This document shows positions 55,921 to 64,000 of a stretch of DNA of 64,000 nucleotides, piece after piece (positions within the stretch are counted from its first letter, which is position 1; every line of letters starts with the position of its first letter). The notes beneath the pieces are model-generated. The model was not told the DNA's origin. It worked only from the letters and a program-made list of their open reading frames with translations, and ran no database searches. This DNA is from Nocardioides jiangsuensis (GTDB taxonomy: Bacteria; Actinomycetota; Actinomycetes; Propionibacteriales; Nocardioidaceae), in assembly GCF_019679455.1 (NCBI RefSeq), contig NZ_JAIEZQ010000003.1, forward strand, positions 1-64,000, given 5' to 3'. The translations under genes and the position numbers were made by a program.

Positions 55921-56436
55921 ATGCAGTCGGTCGAGCTGCTGCTGGACCCCGCCACGGACACCCGGGTGCGCGACCAGTGGCAGCTGCTCGTGGAGGCCGA
56001 GCTGCCCAGCCAGGCCCGGCACACCGGTCCCACCAACGCCCCGCACGTGACGCTGGCGGTCCGCGACGCCGTCGACCCGGCCGCGGAGCCGCGACTGCGG
56101 GAGGTGGCCGCGACCCTGCCGCTGCCCGTGCGGCTGGGCCCGGTCGCGGTCTTCGGACGGCACCGCTACGTTCTCGTGCTGCTGCTCGTCGTGGACACCC
56201 GCCTGCTCGCCCTGCACGCCGCGGTCGCGGCGGCGCTGGGCCGCCACGGGCTGGGCGACCCGCTGACCGAGCCCGGGCGCTGGACGCCGCACGTGACGCT
56301 GGCCCGCGGGCTCGGCGCGGTCGAGGTCGGCCGCGCCCTGGAGGCCCTGGGTGGCGGCACGCCGGTGGAGGGGGCGGCCGTGGACTGCCGCCGCTGGGAC
56401 TCCGAGACCCGCCGGGCCTGGTCGCTCCGGGAGTGA
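55921..56436 (+). CDS. 2H phosphoesterase (2'-5' RNA ligase-like)
   Basis: This 171-aa protein is of the LigT/2H superfamily, which opens 2',3'-cyclic phosphates or joins 2'-5' bonds. The two H-x-T motifs are HVTLAV (near residue 43) and HVTLAR (near 125). The ATG has GGGGAGA six bases before it. It is monocistronic, after the idh terminator. A second, distantly related 2H gene is at 61551. The target RNA or nucleotide is unknown. Confidence 0.85.
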   Translation: MQSVELLLDPATDTRVRDQWQLLVEAELPSQARHTGPTNAPHVTLAVRDAVDPAAEPRLREVAATLPLPVRLGPVAVFGRHRYVLVLLLVVDTRLLALHAAVAAALGRHGLGDPLTEPGRWTPHVTLARGLGAVEVGRALEALGGGTPVEGAAVDCRRWDSETRRAWSLRE

Positions 56437-56651
56437 GCCGGGACCGAGTGCCGGTGACGGGCGCCGGTGCTCAGCGCGGGGGCAGCTGTGGCACCGGCCA
56501 GGACGGGTCCGGTGCGAAGCGCTCCCAGGCGTCGCGTAGTGCGCGTCACGCCCCGGCTCCGGAATAGTCCGGTACGCGCCGGCCTTGCACCTAGGAGCGC
56601 TGCGTACGCCGTCAGCCGACCGTCCCCGCACCATCTCCGGACAAGGACCCC

Positions 56652-57884
56652 GTGACGAACTCCGCGACGACCTCCGCGCCCGACCGCCCCACGACGACCT
56701 CCCCGCGCAGCACCCGTCACGTCACCCTGGCCACGATCGCGCTGGCCATGGGCGGCTTCGCGATCGGTACCACCGAGTTCGTGACGATGGGGCTGCTGCC
56801 CGAGATGGCCACCGGCGTCGGTGTCCCCATCCCGACCGCCGGGCACGTGATCTCCGCCTACGCCCTCGGGGTGGTGGTCGGTGCGCCCCTGATCGCGGTC
56901 TTCGGTGCGAAGCTGCCCCGCCGCGGCCTGCTGCTCGCGTTGATGCTCGCGTTCGCCGTCGGCAACGGGGGCAGCGCCCTCGCGGTCAGCTACGAGTCGC
57001 TCACCGCGGCCCGCTTCCTCGCCGGCCTCCCGCACGGCGCGTTCTTCGGGGTCGCCTCGCTGGTCGCCGCCTCGCTGGTGGAGACGCACCGGCGAGGCCG
57101 CGCGGTCAGCCTGGTGATGCTGGGCCTGCCGGTCGCGAACGTGGTCGGCGTACCCGCGGCGACCTGGATGGGTCAGCACCTCGGCTGGCGCTCGGCGTAC
57201 TGGGCTGTGACAGTGCTCGGGCTGCTCACCGTCGCGATGGTCGCGCTGTTCGTGCCGCGCGCCGACGCCGACCCAGGGGCCACCGGGCGCCGCGAGCTCG
57301 GCGCTTTCGCCCGGCCCCAGGTCTGGCTGACCCTCCTCGTCGGAGCGGTCGGCTTCGGCGGGATGTTCGCGATGTACTCCTACATCGCGCCGACCGTCAC
57401 CGACGTCACCGGCCTCTCCTCGAGCGCGATCCCGCTGTTCCTGCTGGCCTTCGGCCTCGGGGGAGTGCTGGGCACGATGCTGGGCGGGGTCCTCGCGGAC
57501 TGGTCGATCTTCCGGTCGCTGATCGCCTCCTCGGTCGCGATGGGGCTCAGCCTCGCCCTGTTCACCGTCACCGCGAAGGCGGTCGTGCCGGGGCTGCTCA
57601 CGGTGTTCACGATCGCCACCGTCGGGTCGGTGCTCGTGGTCAACCTGCAGATGCGGCTGATGCAGGTCGCCGGCGACGCGCAGACGCTGGGCGCGGCGAT
57701 GAACCACGCCTCGCTGAACGCCGCGAACGCGCTCGGTGCCTGGCTCGGCGGCCTGGTGATCGCGGCCGGCCTCGGCTACTCCGCCCCGAGCTGGGTGGGG
57801 GCCGGCCTCTCGCTGGCCGGGCTCCTGGTGCTGGCCGTCTCCGCCGTCCTGCACCGCCGTACGACGGCCGCGGCACGGGTCTGA
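56652..57884 (+). CDS. MFS efflux transporter (DHA1/AraJ-like)
   Basis: This 410-aa major-facilitator transporter has 12 membrane segments. The N-terminal block IGTTEFVTMGLLPEMA and the second-helix segment HVISAYALGVVVGAPLIAV are characteristic of the arabinose-efflux/YdhP-like group. AARFLAGLPHGAFFGVASL marks helices 4-5. It probably exports a small molecule by proton exchange; the substrate is unknown. The start is GTG at 56652, with AAGGA several bases upstream. A short palindrome, CCGGAATAGTCCGG, lies at about 56559-56572 upstream. Confidence 0.88.
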   Translation: MTNSATTSAPDRPTTTSPRSTRHVTLATIALAMGGFAIGTTEFVTMGLLPEMATGVGVPIPTAGHVISAYALGVVVGAPLIAVFGAKLPRRGLLLALMLAFAVGNGGSALAVSYESLTAARFLAGLPHGAFFGVASLVAASLVETHRRGRAVSLVMLGLPVANVVGVPAATWMGQHLGWRSAYWAVTVLGLLTVAMVALFVPRADADPGATGRRELGAFARPQVWLTLLVGAVGFGGMFAMYSYIAPTVTDVTGLSSSAIPLFLLAFGLGGVLGTMLGGVLADWSIFRSLIASSVAMGLSLALFTVTAKAVVPGLLTVFTIATVGSVLVVNLQMRLMQVAGDAQTLGAAMNHASLNAANALGAWLGGLVIAAGLGYSAPSWVGAGLSLAGLLVLAVSAVLHRRTTAAARV

Positions 57885-57918
57885 CCCCCGCCGCCAGGCT
57901 CGCGGCCCGCGGACGAGC

Positions 57919-59049
57919 TCAGCGGGTGTGCTCCGAGGCGAGCAGGTCGTAGCGGATCGTGTCCACGACGCTGCCGTCGCGCAGCCGCGAGCCGGCCCGC
58001 TCGCGCCCGGTCTGCACGAAGCCGTTCGTCTCGATGACGTGCCGCGACGCGGTGTTGGTCTCGGCCGCGCCGACGGTGAGCCGCTGCAGGCCCAGGCCGC
58101 CGACGTCCTCGGGGAGGAAGGCGTGCCGGACGACCAGCCCGCACGCCTCGGTGGTCACGCCCCGGCCGCGTGCCGCGGGGTGCGCCCAGTAGCCGATCTC
58201 GCCGCTCCGGCCGTGCTTCACGTCGAAGACCGAGATGTTGGCCAGCAGCACGTCGGTGGCCGGGTCGGCGACCACCCAGCCGATGCCGCTGCCCGAGGCG
58301 CGGTGCTCGGTGCGGCCGTCGACGTACGTCCGCGCCTCCTCGAGCGTGTACGGGTCGGGGAGGTCGGCGAACCAGTGGCGGGTCCGTTCGTCGAGGCAGG
58401 CCTCCTGGATCCGCGGGAGGTCGTCGGGCCGGTGCCCGCGGAGTACGACGTTCGCCCCGACGATGCGCGGCACGGCGTACCACGGGTGGCGCGGGACCCG
58501 CTCGTCGCTCGCGAGCAGCACGCCCACCCAGGCGTCGAGCAGCTCGCCGCGCTGCGGGAGCCACTGGCGGACCGTGCCGTCCAGCGAGAACCCGAGCTGC
58601 CAGGCGAGCCGGCGGGAGGCCCAGTTGCCCCGGTTCGCCCACCAGACCACGGTCTGCAGGCCGCGCTCCTCGAAGCCCCAGGCGAGAAGCAGCTCCAGCG
58701 CGCGGGCCATCACCCCGCGGCCCCGCGCCCAGGGGTGGGCCCCGAAGGCGACCTCGGCGCGGCCCTCCCGCTCGTTGCGCAGCGAGACGGTCCCGGCGAA
58801 CCGGGGCGTCCCGTCGTCGTCGGGCGCCTCCACGGCGAACCCCCACTCGACGTCCTCGCGCCAGCCCCCGGGCATGATCTCGCGCACGAACCGCTTCGCG
58901 TCGTCGCGGGAGTAGGGGATCGGGACCGTGGTCCACTCCTGGCTGAGCGGGTCCTGGCACTGCTCGTAGACGCCCTCGGCGTCGCCGATGTGGTGCGCGC
59001 GCAGGGTGACCGTGCCGTCGGAGAGCGTGGGGACCTCGGGGAACCTCAT
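57919..59049 (-). CDS. Tandem GNAT acetyltransferase
   Basis: This 376-aa protein contains two RimJ/RimL-type acetyltransferase domains in a row. The first (about residues 8-185) has the acetyl-CoA loop PWARGRGVMARAL. The second (about 195-370) has HPAARGRGVTTEA. Both loops keep the R-G-x-G pattern, so both halves may bind acetyl-CoA. Targets are unknown. It is convergent with the MFS gene and divergent from the CNNM gene. Confidence 0.88.
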   Translation of the reverse strand: MRFPEVPTLSDGTVTLRAHHIGDAEGVYEQCQDPLSQEWTTVPIPYSRDDAKRFVREIMPGGWREDVEWGFAVEAPDDDGTPRFAGTVSLRNEREGRAEVAFGAHPWARGRGVMARALELLLAWGFEERGLQTVVWWANRGNWASRRLAWQLGFSLDGTVRQWLPQRGELLDAWVGVLLASDERVPRHPWYAVPRIVGANVVLRGHRPDDLPRIQEACLDERTRHWFADLPDPYTLEEARTYVDGRTEHRASGSGIGWVVADPATDVLLANISVFDVKHGRSGEIGYWAHPAARGRGVTTEACGLVVRHAFLPEDVGGLGLQRLTVGAAETNTASRHVIETNGFVQTGRERAGSRLRDGSVVDTIRYDLLASEHTR

Positions 59050-59089
59050 GGCGGAACCCTGTCGTTAACGCGGGCGGGGGGCAAACCCT

Positions 59090-59095
59090 TATCCT
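59090..59095 (+). promoter_or_regulatory. -10-like hexamer before the mini-ORF and CNNM gene
   Basis: TATCCT lies seven bases before the ATG at 59103. A TTAACG element 19 bases further upstream could be a weak -35 box. Confidence 0.4.
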
Positions 59096-59102
59096 CGTGC
59101 CC

Positions 59103-59126
59103 ATGGATGAAGGTCAAAGACGATGA
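59103..59126 (+). CDS. Possible seven-codon leader ORF (MDEGQRR)
   Basis: ATG at 59103 opens a reading frame of seven codons whose TGA overlaps the ATG of the CNNM gene as ATGA. It would be the first codon of a leaderless message from the TATCCT box. It may couple translation to the next gene, or may simply be chance, since GAAGG within it can act as the ribosome site for the ATG at 59123. Confidence 0.35.
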   Translation: MDEGQRR

Positions 59127-60478
59127 ACGGCACGCTCGCCAACATCGGGCTTGTCGTCGTCTTCGTCCTCATCGGCGGCGTGTTCGCCGCCGCTGAGATC
59201 TCGCTCGTCTCCCTGCGCGACGGGCAGGCCCGGGCGCTGTCCACGCGTGGCAAGCGCGGCCGCATCGTGGCCGAGCTCAACGAGGACCCGAACCGGTTCC
59301 TCGCCGCGGTGCAGGTCGGCGTCACGCTGGCCGGGTTCCTCTCCGCCGCGTTCGGTGGCGCGACGCTCTCGGGCGACCTGACCCCGGTGCTCGTGGACTG
59401 GGGCATCCCGCCGGGCGTGGCCTCCCCGCTCGCGCTCGTCCTGGTCACGATCGCGATCTCCTACATGTCGCTTGTCTTCGGCGAGCTCGTGCCCAAGCGG
59501 CTCGGGCTCCAGCGCGCCGAGGCGTTCTCGCTGGCGCTCGGGCCGATGATCGACAAGGTATCCAAGGTCTCCCGCCCGGTGATCTGGGTGCTCTCGAAGT
59601 CGACCAACTTCGTGGTGCGGCTGCTCGGCGGCGACCCCGACGCGCAGAAGGAGCAGATGAGCGACGAGGAGCTCCGCGAGCTCGTCAACGCCCACGAGAC
59701 CCTCGGCGAGGAGGAGCGGCGGATCGTCGAGGACGTCTTCGAGGCGGGGGACCGGCAGATCCGCGAGGTGATGATCCCGCGGACCGAGGTCGACTTCCTC
59801 GACGCCTCCACGCCGGTCTACCGGGCGGCCAAGGACGCGCTGGCGCAGCCGCACTCCCGGTACCCGGTGATCCGCGGCTCCGCCGACGACGTGATCGGCT
59901 TCGTGCACGTGCGGGACCTGCTCGACCCGGAGATGGCCAACCGCTCGGTCCGTGTCGGCGAGCTGTCCCGGCAGACCCTGGTACTCCCGTGGACGCGCCC
60001 GCTGCTGGCCGCGCTCGCGGACATGCGCCGCGAGGGCACGCACCTCGCGATCGTCGCCGACGAGTACGGCGGCACCGCGGGGATCGTGACCATGGAGGAT
60101 CTCGTCGAGGAGCTCATCGGCGACATCAAGGACGAGTACGACGTCGACGAGGCCGAGACCACCCGGCTGCGCGGCGGCGACGTCGAGGTGGACGGGCTGC
60201 TCAACCTCGACGACTTCGAGGACGAGACCGGCGTGGAGCTGCCCGAGGGCCCCTACGAGACCCTGGCCGGCTTCATCATGGCCCGGCTCGGCCGCGTGCC
60301 CGAGGCCGGCGACACCGTGGACTTCGAGGACCACCGGCTCGTGGTCCGCGAGGTCGAGGGGCGCCGGGTCGCGCGCGTGCTGGTGACCGTCGTACCCCCG
60401 CCCGTGGTGCTGAGCCCGGAGGCCGCCGACGCAGCCCGCGAGGCGGAGCCCGAGATCCACACGGACCAGGCGAGCTGA
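59123..60478 (+). CDS. CNNM/CorC-type (hemolysin-family) membrane protein
   Basis: This 451-aa protein has an N-terminal DUF21/CNNM membrane domain (four hydrophobic segments; LIGGVFAAAEISLVSLR, GELVPKRLGLQ), a cytoplasmic pair of CBS domains (VMIPRTEVDFL, HSRYPVIRGSADDVIGFVHV, ADEYGGTAGIVTMEDLVEE) and a C-terminal CorC_HlyC transporter-associated domain. The family is linked to magnesium and cobalt export and to divalent-ion homeostasis; the hemolysin name is historical. It ends 30 bases before trpS. Confidence 0.9.
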   Translation: MNGTLANIGLVVVFVLIGGVFAAAEISLVSLRDGQARALSTRGKRGRIVAELNEDPNRFLAAVQVGVTLAGFLSAAFGGATLSGDLTPVLVDWGIPPGVASPLALVLVTIAISYMSLVFGELVPKRLGLQRAEAFSLALGPMIDKVSKVSRPVIWVLSKSTNFVVRLLGGDPDAQKEQMSDEELRELVNAHETLGEEERRIVEDVFEAGDRQIREVMIPRTEVDFLDASTPVYRAAKDALAQPHSRYPVIRGSADDVIGFVHVRDLLDPEMANRSVRVGELSRQTLVLPWTRPLLAALADMRREGTHLAIVADEYGGTAGIVTMEDLVEELIGDIKDEYDVDEAETTRLRGGDVEVDGLLNLDDFEDETGVELPEGPYETLAGFIMARLGRVPEAGDTVDFEDHRLVVREVEGRRVARVLVTVVPPPVVLSPEAADAAREAEPEIHTDQAS

Positions 60479-61540
<1,062 letters not shown>

Positions 61541-61550
61541 GGTTCTCCGG

Positions 61551-62081
61551 GTGACGACGATCGGCGTGGCTCTCGCGGTGCCCGAGCCGTGGGGCGAGCA
61601 GCTCCAGGACTACCGCGCCTCGCTCGGCGACGTGACCGCGAAGGGCATCCCGACGCACATCACGCTGATGCCTCCGTTCGAGGTCGAGCCCGACACCCTG
61701 CCCGCCGTGGAGGCGCACCTCGCCGACGCGGCCGCCCGCAAGACGGCGTTCCGGGTGCACCTGCGGGGGACCGGCACCTTCCGCCCGGTGTCCCCGGTCG
61801 TCTTCGTCACCGTCGTCCGCGGCATCTCCCAGTGCGAGCAGCTCGCGATGAGCATCCGCCGCGGCCCCCTGGCCACCGAGCTCGCGTTCCCGTACCACCC
61901 GCACGTCACCGTGGCGCACCATCTCGACGACCCGCTGCTCGACCGGGCCTTCGACGACCTGTCCACCTTCGAGTGCCAGTTCGACGCCGACCACTTCCTG
62001 CTCTACGTGCACGACGCCGAGATGGGCTGGCAGCCCACCCGCAGGTTCGCCCTCGCGCCCGGCGGGCCCCCGCAGCGGTAG
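61551..62081 (+). CDS. 2H phosphoesterase (2'-5' RNA ligase family)
   Basis: This 176-aa member of the 2H superfamily has its two motifs at THITLMP (near residue 35) and HVTVAHH (near 121). The GTG at 61551 is used because TAGGGT, overlapping the trpS stop, lies seven bases before it; the first residues TTIGVALAVPEPW match the family start. It follows trpS and precedes the YihY gene in the same direction. Its substrate is unknown. It is only distantly similar to the 2H protein at 55921. Confidence 0.85.
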   Translation: MTTIGVALAVPEPWGEQLQDYRASLGDVTAKGIPTHITLMPPFEVEPDTLPAVEAHLADAAARKTAFRVHLRGTGTFRPVSPVVFVTVVRGISQCEQLAMSIRRGPLATELAFPYHPHVTVAHHLDDPLLDRAFDDLSTFECQFDADHFLLYVHDAEMGWQPTRRFALAPGGPPQR

Positions 62082-62109
62082 TTCTCCGCCTTTTGGGTAG
62101 GAGAGGGAC

Positions 62110-63165
62110 ATGGCATCGCTCAAGGAACGCGTCACGTCCCGAGTCGACCGGCTGCGCGAGCGCAGACCGTCGGTGGACCACGCGGTCAAGACGTTCCAGC
62201 ACTACGGGGCGGTCAACGGCAACGGACAGGCCGGCGCGGCGACGTACTTCGGCTTCCTGTCGTTCTTCCCGATCCTCGCGCTCGCCTTCTTCGTGGTCGG
62301 CTGGGTCGCCAAGGTCTACCCCGACGCCCAGCGCGACCTGGTGGTCACCATCAACCAGCTGCTGCCCGGGATCGTCGGCAACGGCGAGAACCAGATCTCG
62401 ATCGACACGTTCGAGAAGTACGCCGGCACGATCGGTCTGATCGGTCTCTTCGGTGTGCTCTACTCCGGGCTCGGCTGGCTCTCGGGCATGCGCGACGCGC
62501 TGGAGTCGGTCTTCCAGCTCCCGCCGCGGGTGCAGCCCAACCTCGTCCTCGGCAAGATCCGCGACCTGCTGACGCTGGTGGTCATCGGCACCACCCTGCT
62601 CGTCTCCGTCGCGGTCTCCGGGATGGTCTCGGGCTTCTCCGAGCTGCTGCTCGGCTGGGTCGGCCTCGGCGACAGCGTGGTGGCCGCGGTCCTGCTGCCG
62701 CTGCTCGGCCTGGTGCTCGGGGTGGCCGCCACCACCGTGCTGTTCTTCGCGATGTACCGGCTGCTCGCCCAGCCCGGCCTGCCCCGCAAGGCCGTGCTCG
62801 AGGGTGCGGTGCTCGGCGCCGTCGGCTTCGAGGTGCTGAAGTACCTGGCCAGCTTCCTGATGGCCGGCACCAAGAACGAGCCCGCCGCGCAGGCGTTCGG
62901 CGTGGCACTGATCCTGCTGGTCTGGATCAACTACTTCAGCCGGGTCACGATGTACGGTGCCGCGTACGCCTACGCCGCCCCCGAGGCGGAGCGGCGCCGC
63001 GCCGAGGCGGCCGCGCTCGCCGAGATCCCGGTGGTCCCGGTCAGCGCCGCCGCCGTACCGGTCGGCGGGGAGAAGGACGGCCGTGGCCGCGCGGTGCTCG
63101 CGGGAGTGATGGCCGGGGCCGCGCTCGGCGCCGTGGCCGCGCGGAAGCGGACCGCGGAGGACTGA
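62110..63165 (+). CDS. YihY/BrkB-family membrane protein
   Basis: This 351-aa protein has six membrane segments of the YihY (old name RNase BN/BrkB) family. Conserved features are GNGQAGAATYFGFLSFFPILALAFF split over the first helix, the YAGTIGLIGLFGVLYSGLGWL region, and WINYFSRVTMYGAAYAYA near the end. The C-terminal tail is charged and Ala-rich. Family function is unclear; it is not a nuclease. GGAGAGGG lies just before the ATG. The SCO4848-like gene follows. Confidence 0.92.
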   Translation: MASLKERVTSRVDRLRERRPSVDHAVKTFQHYGAVNGNGQAGAATYFGFLSFFPILALAFFVVGWVAKVYPDAQRDLVVTINQLLPGIVGNGENQISIDTFEKYAGTIGLIGLFGVLYSGLGWLSGMRDALESVFQLPPRVQPNLVLGKIRDLLTLVVIGTTLLVSVAVSGMVSGFSELLLGWVGLGDSVVAAVLLPLLGLVLGVAATTVLFFAMYRLLAQPGLPRKAVLEGAVLGAVGFEVLKYLASFLMAGTKNEPAAQAFGVALILLVWINYFSRVTMYGAAYAYAAPEAERRRAEAAALAEIPVVPVSAAAVPVGGEKDGRGRAVLAGVMAGAALGAVAARKRTAED

Positions 63166-63171
63166 GACAAT
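63166..63171 (+). promoter_or_regulatory. -10-like hexamer before the SCO4848-like gene
   Basis: GACAAT lies six bases before the GTG at 63178, which has no ribosome site. A leaderless start is likely. The box overlaps the end of the yihY gene. Confidence 0.45.
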
Positions 63172-63177
63172 GACGGC

Positions 63178-63429
63178 GTGAAGCTCGAACGCAAGCACGC
63201 CGTCCTGTTCCTCGCGATCGCCGTCTGGAACCTCCTCAGCTACGCGAACTTCGCCAAGAACCTCGCGGAGACCGCCGCGGGCGGCGAGGACCGTCCCACC
63301 GGCTACTACGTGGCGCACATCGTGCTGATCGTGGTCAACGTCGTGATCGCCCTCGTCCTCGGCCGGCTCGGCTGGCGGGCGTGGCGGGCGACCTCGCCCG
63401 ACCGCGCCGCCGAGGACGCCCCGCGATGA
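63178..63429 (+). CDS. SCO4848-family small membrane protein
   Basis: This 83-aa protein has two membrane segments with the pattern KHAVLFLAIAVWNLLSYANFAKNLAE and GYYVAHIVLIVVNVVIALVLG. It belongs to the short SCO4848-type proteins found next to yihY in actinobacteria. Its role is unknown. Its stop overlaps the next start (ATGA). Confidence 0.82.
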   Translation: MKLERKHAVLFLAIAVWNLLSYANFAKNLAETAAGGEDRPTGYYVAHIVLIVVNVVIALVLGRLGWRAWRATSPDRAAEDAPR

Positions 63430-64000
63430 CCGCGCCGGGGGCCGGACGGACGACGGACCTGCCCACCCGGGCCGACGTGGAGAGCGCGGCCGCGCGGCTG
63501 GGTGAGAAGGTGCGGCACACCCCCACCCTCACCCTGCACGGCGACGAGCTCGGCGTCCCGGGCCGGGTCGTGCTCAAGCTCGAGCTGCTCCAGCACACCG
63601 GCTCCTTCAAGGCCCGTGGGGCGCTCAACTCCGTGATGGTCCTCGACGAGGGCACCCGCTCGGTGACCGCTGCGTCGGGGGGAAACCACGGTGCCGCGGT
63701 CGCCTGGGCCGCACGCCGCGACGGCCTCCGGGCCGACGTGTTCGTGCCCGGGACCGCCACGCCCGAGAAGCTCCAGCGGATCCGTGACTACGGCGCGACC
63801 CTGCACCTCGTCGAGGGGCACGTGGGGGAGGCGCTCGAGGCGTGCCGGGAGTTCAGCGAGTCCCACGGCGTGCCGCTGGTGCACCCGTACGACACCGTGG
63901 AGACGGTGTGCGGCGCCGGGACGGTCGGCCTCGAGATCGCGGAGCAGGTGCCCGCAGCAGAGCTGGTCCTGCTCGGCTGCGGCGGTGGAGGGCTGTACGC
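63426..64000 (+). CDS. PLP-dependent threonine/serine dehydratase (partial at window end)
   Basis: This beta-type PLP enzyme continues past the window; 191 residues are visible. The PLP lysine is in TGSFKARGALN, the substrate loop is AASGGNHGAAVAWAA, and the phosphate-binding glycine loop CGGGG is just visible at the end. These fit serine/threonine dehydratases. The ATG overlaps the stop of the SCO4848-like gene by four bases. Without the C-terminus I cannot say whether it carries a regulatory domain (biosynthetic IlvA) or not (catabolic type). Confidence 0.88.
   Translation, partial: MTAPGAGRTTDLPTRADVESAAARLGEKVRHTPTLTLHGDELGVPGRVVLKLELLQHTGSFKARGALNSVMVLDEGTRSVTAASGGNHGAAVAWAARRDGLRADVFVPGTATPEKLQRIRDYGATLHLVEGHVGEALEACREFSESHGVPLVHPYDTVETVCGAGTVGLEIAEQVPAAELVLLGCGGGGLY

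Noticed and set aside
56559-56572. CCGGAATAGTCCGG palindrome before the MFS gene as an operator.
   Set aside because: Five-base GC-rich arms arise easily by chance in this sequence, and the distance to the gene is large. It is noted but not claimed.

Overview
The window is a stretch of high-GC actinobacterial chromosome. The base composition is strongly GC-rich, GTG starts are frequent, and many genes are actinobacterial markers: FbiC and NpdG (coenzyme F420), a ChoD-type oxidase beside guaA, monomeric NADP isocitrate dehydrogenase, SCO4848-like and DUF3017 membrane proteins, SigE-family sigma factors, PspC-domain sensors and MEDS-domain proteins. The overall set resembles Nocardioides and its relatives; that placement is inference. 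I see no insertion sequence, prophage, CRISPR array or tRNA. This looks like core and near-core chromosome.

Layout. 1-300: end of an rRNA operon (23S 3' end, 5S, terminator). 0.4-7.8 kb: secreted M4 metalloprotease, aldehyde dehydrogenase plus ChoD-like GMC oxidoreductase, and guaA. 7.8-12.5 kb: ROK repressor divergent from a sugar ABC importer. 12.6-13.2 kb: an acetyltransferase. 13.2-21.5 kb: F420 region, a leftward run of LLM oxidoreductase, acyl-CoA dehydrogenase, acyl-CoA ligase and FbiC, divergent from npdG and a RidA protein. 21.5-25 kb: heterodimeric ABC exporter. 25-30.2 kb: secreted glycerophosphodiesterase, then a PspC-protein operon divergent from a PspC-histidine kinase and its response regulator. 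30.2-38 kb: small membrane protein, UvrD/PcrA helicase, M23 peptidase, free-standing B12-binding protein, secreted S15-type hydrolase, SDR epimerase. 38-40.2 kb: sucCD. 40.2-45.4 kb: two SigE-type sigma modules, one split and one fused to its membrane part, with kynureninase between them. 45.5-50.2 kb: DUF6350, purN, purH, folD, DUF3017. 50.2-52 kb: a MEDS-STAS and MEDS-kinase pair. 52.2-55.7 kb: divergent mdh and idh. 55.9-64 kb: 2H phosphoesterases, MFS exporter, double GNAT protein, CNNM-type protein, trpS, YihY, SCO4848-like protein and a truncated PLP dehydratase.

How the genes fit together. purN, purH and folD form a one-carbon and purine block, with guaA elsewhere in the window. sucCD, mdh and idh supply TCA-cycle steps. 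fbiC makes the deazaflavin precursor of F420, npdG reduces F420 with NADPH, and the LLM protein is a likely F420 user. Signalling genes are dense: one PspC two-component system, two sigma modules, one MEDS pair and one ROK repressor. Many palindromes sit in promoter regions, and several genes look leaderless, with a -10-like hexamer 6-7 nt before the start codon.

No wholly new defence or mobile system is evident. The best leads are the sigma factor fused to a transmembrane sensor domain, the MEDS protein pair, the exporter with complementary degenerate ATP sites, and the structured regulatory DNA before the aldehyde dehydrogenase and between mdh and idh. Coordinates of short sites were counted by eye and may be off by one or two bases.
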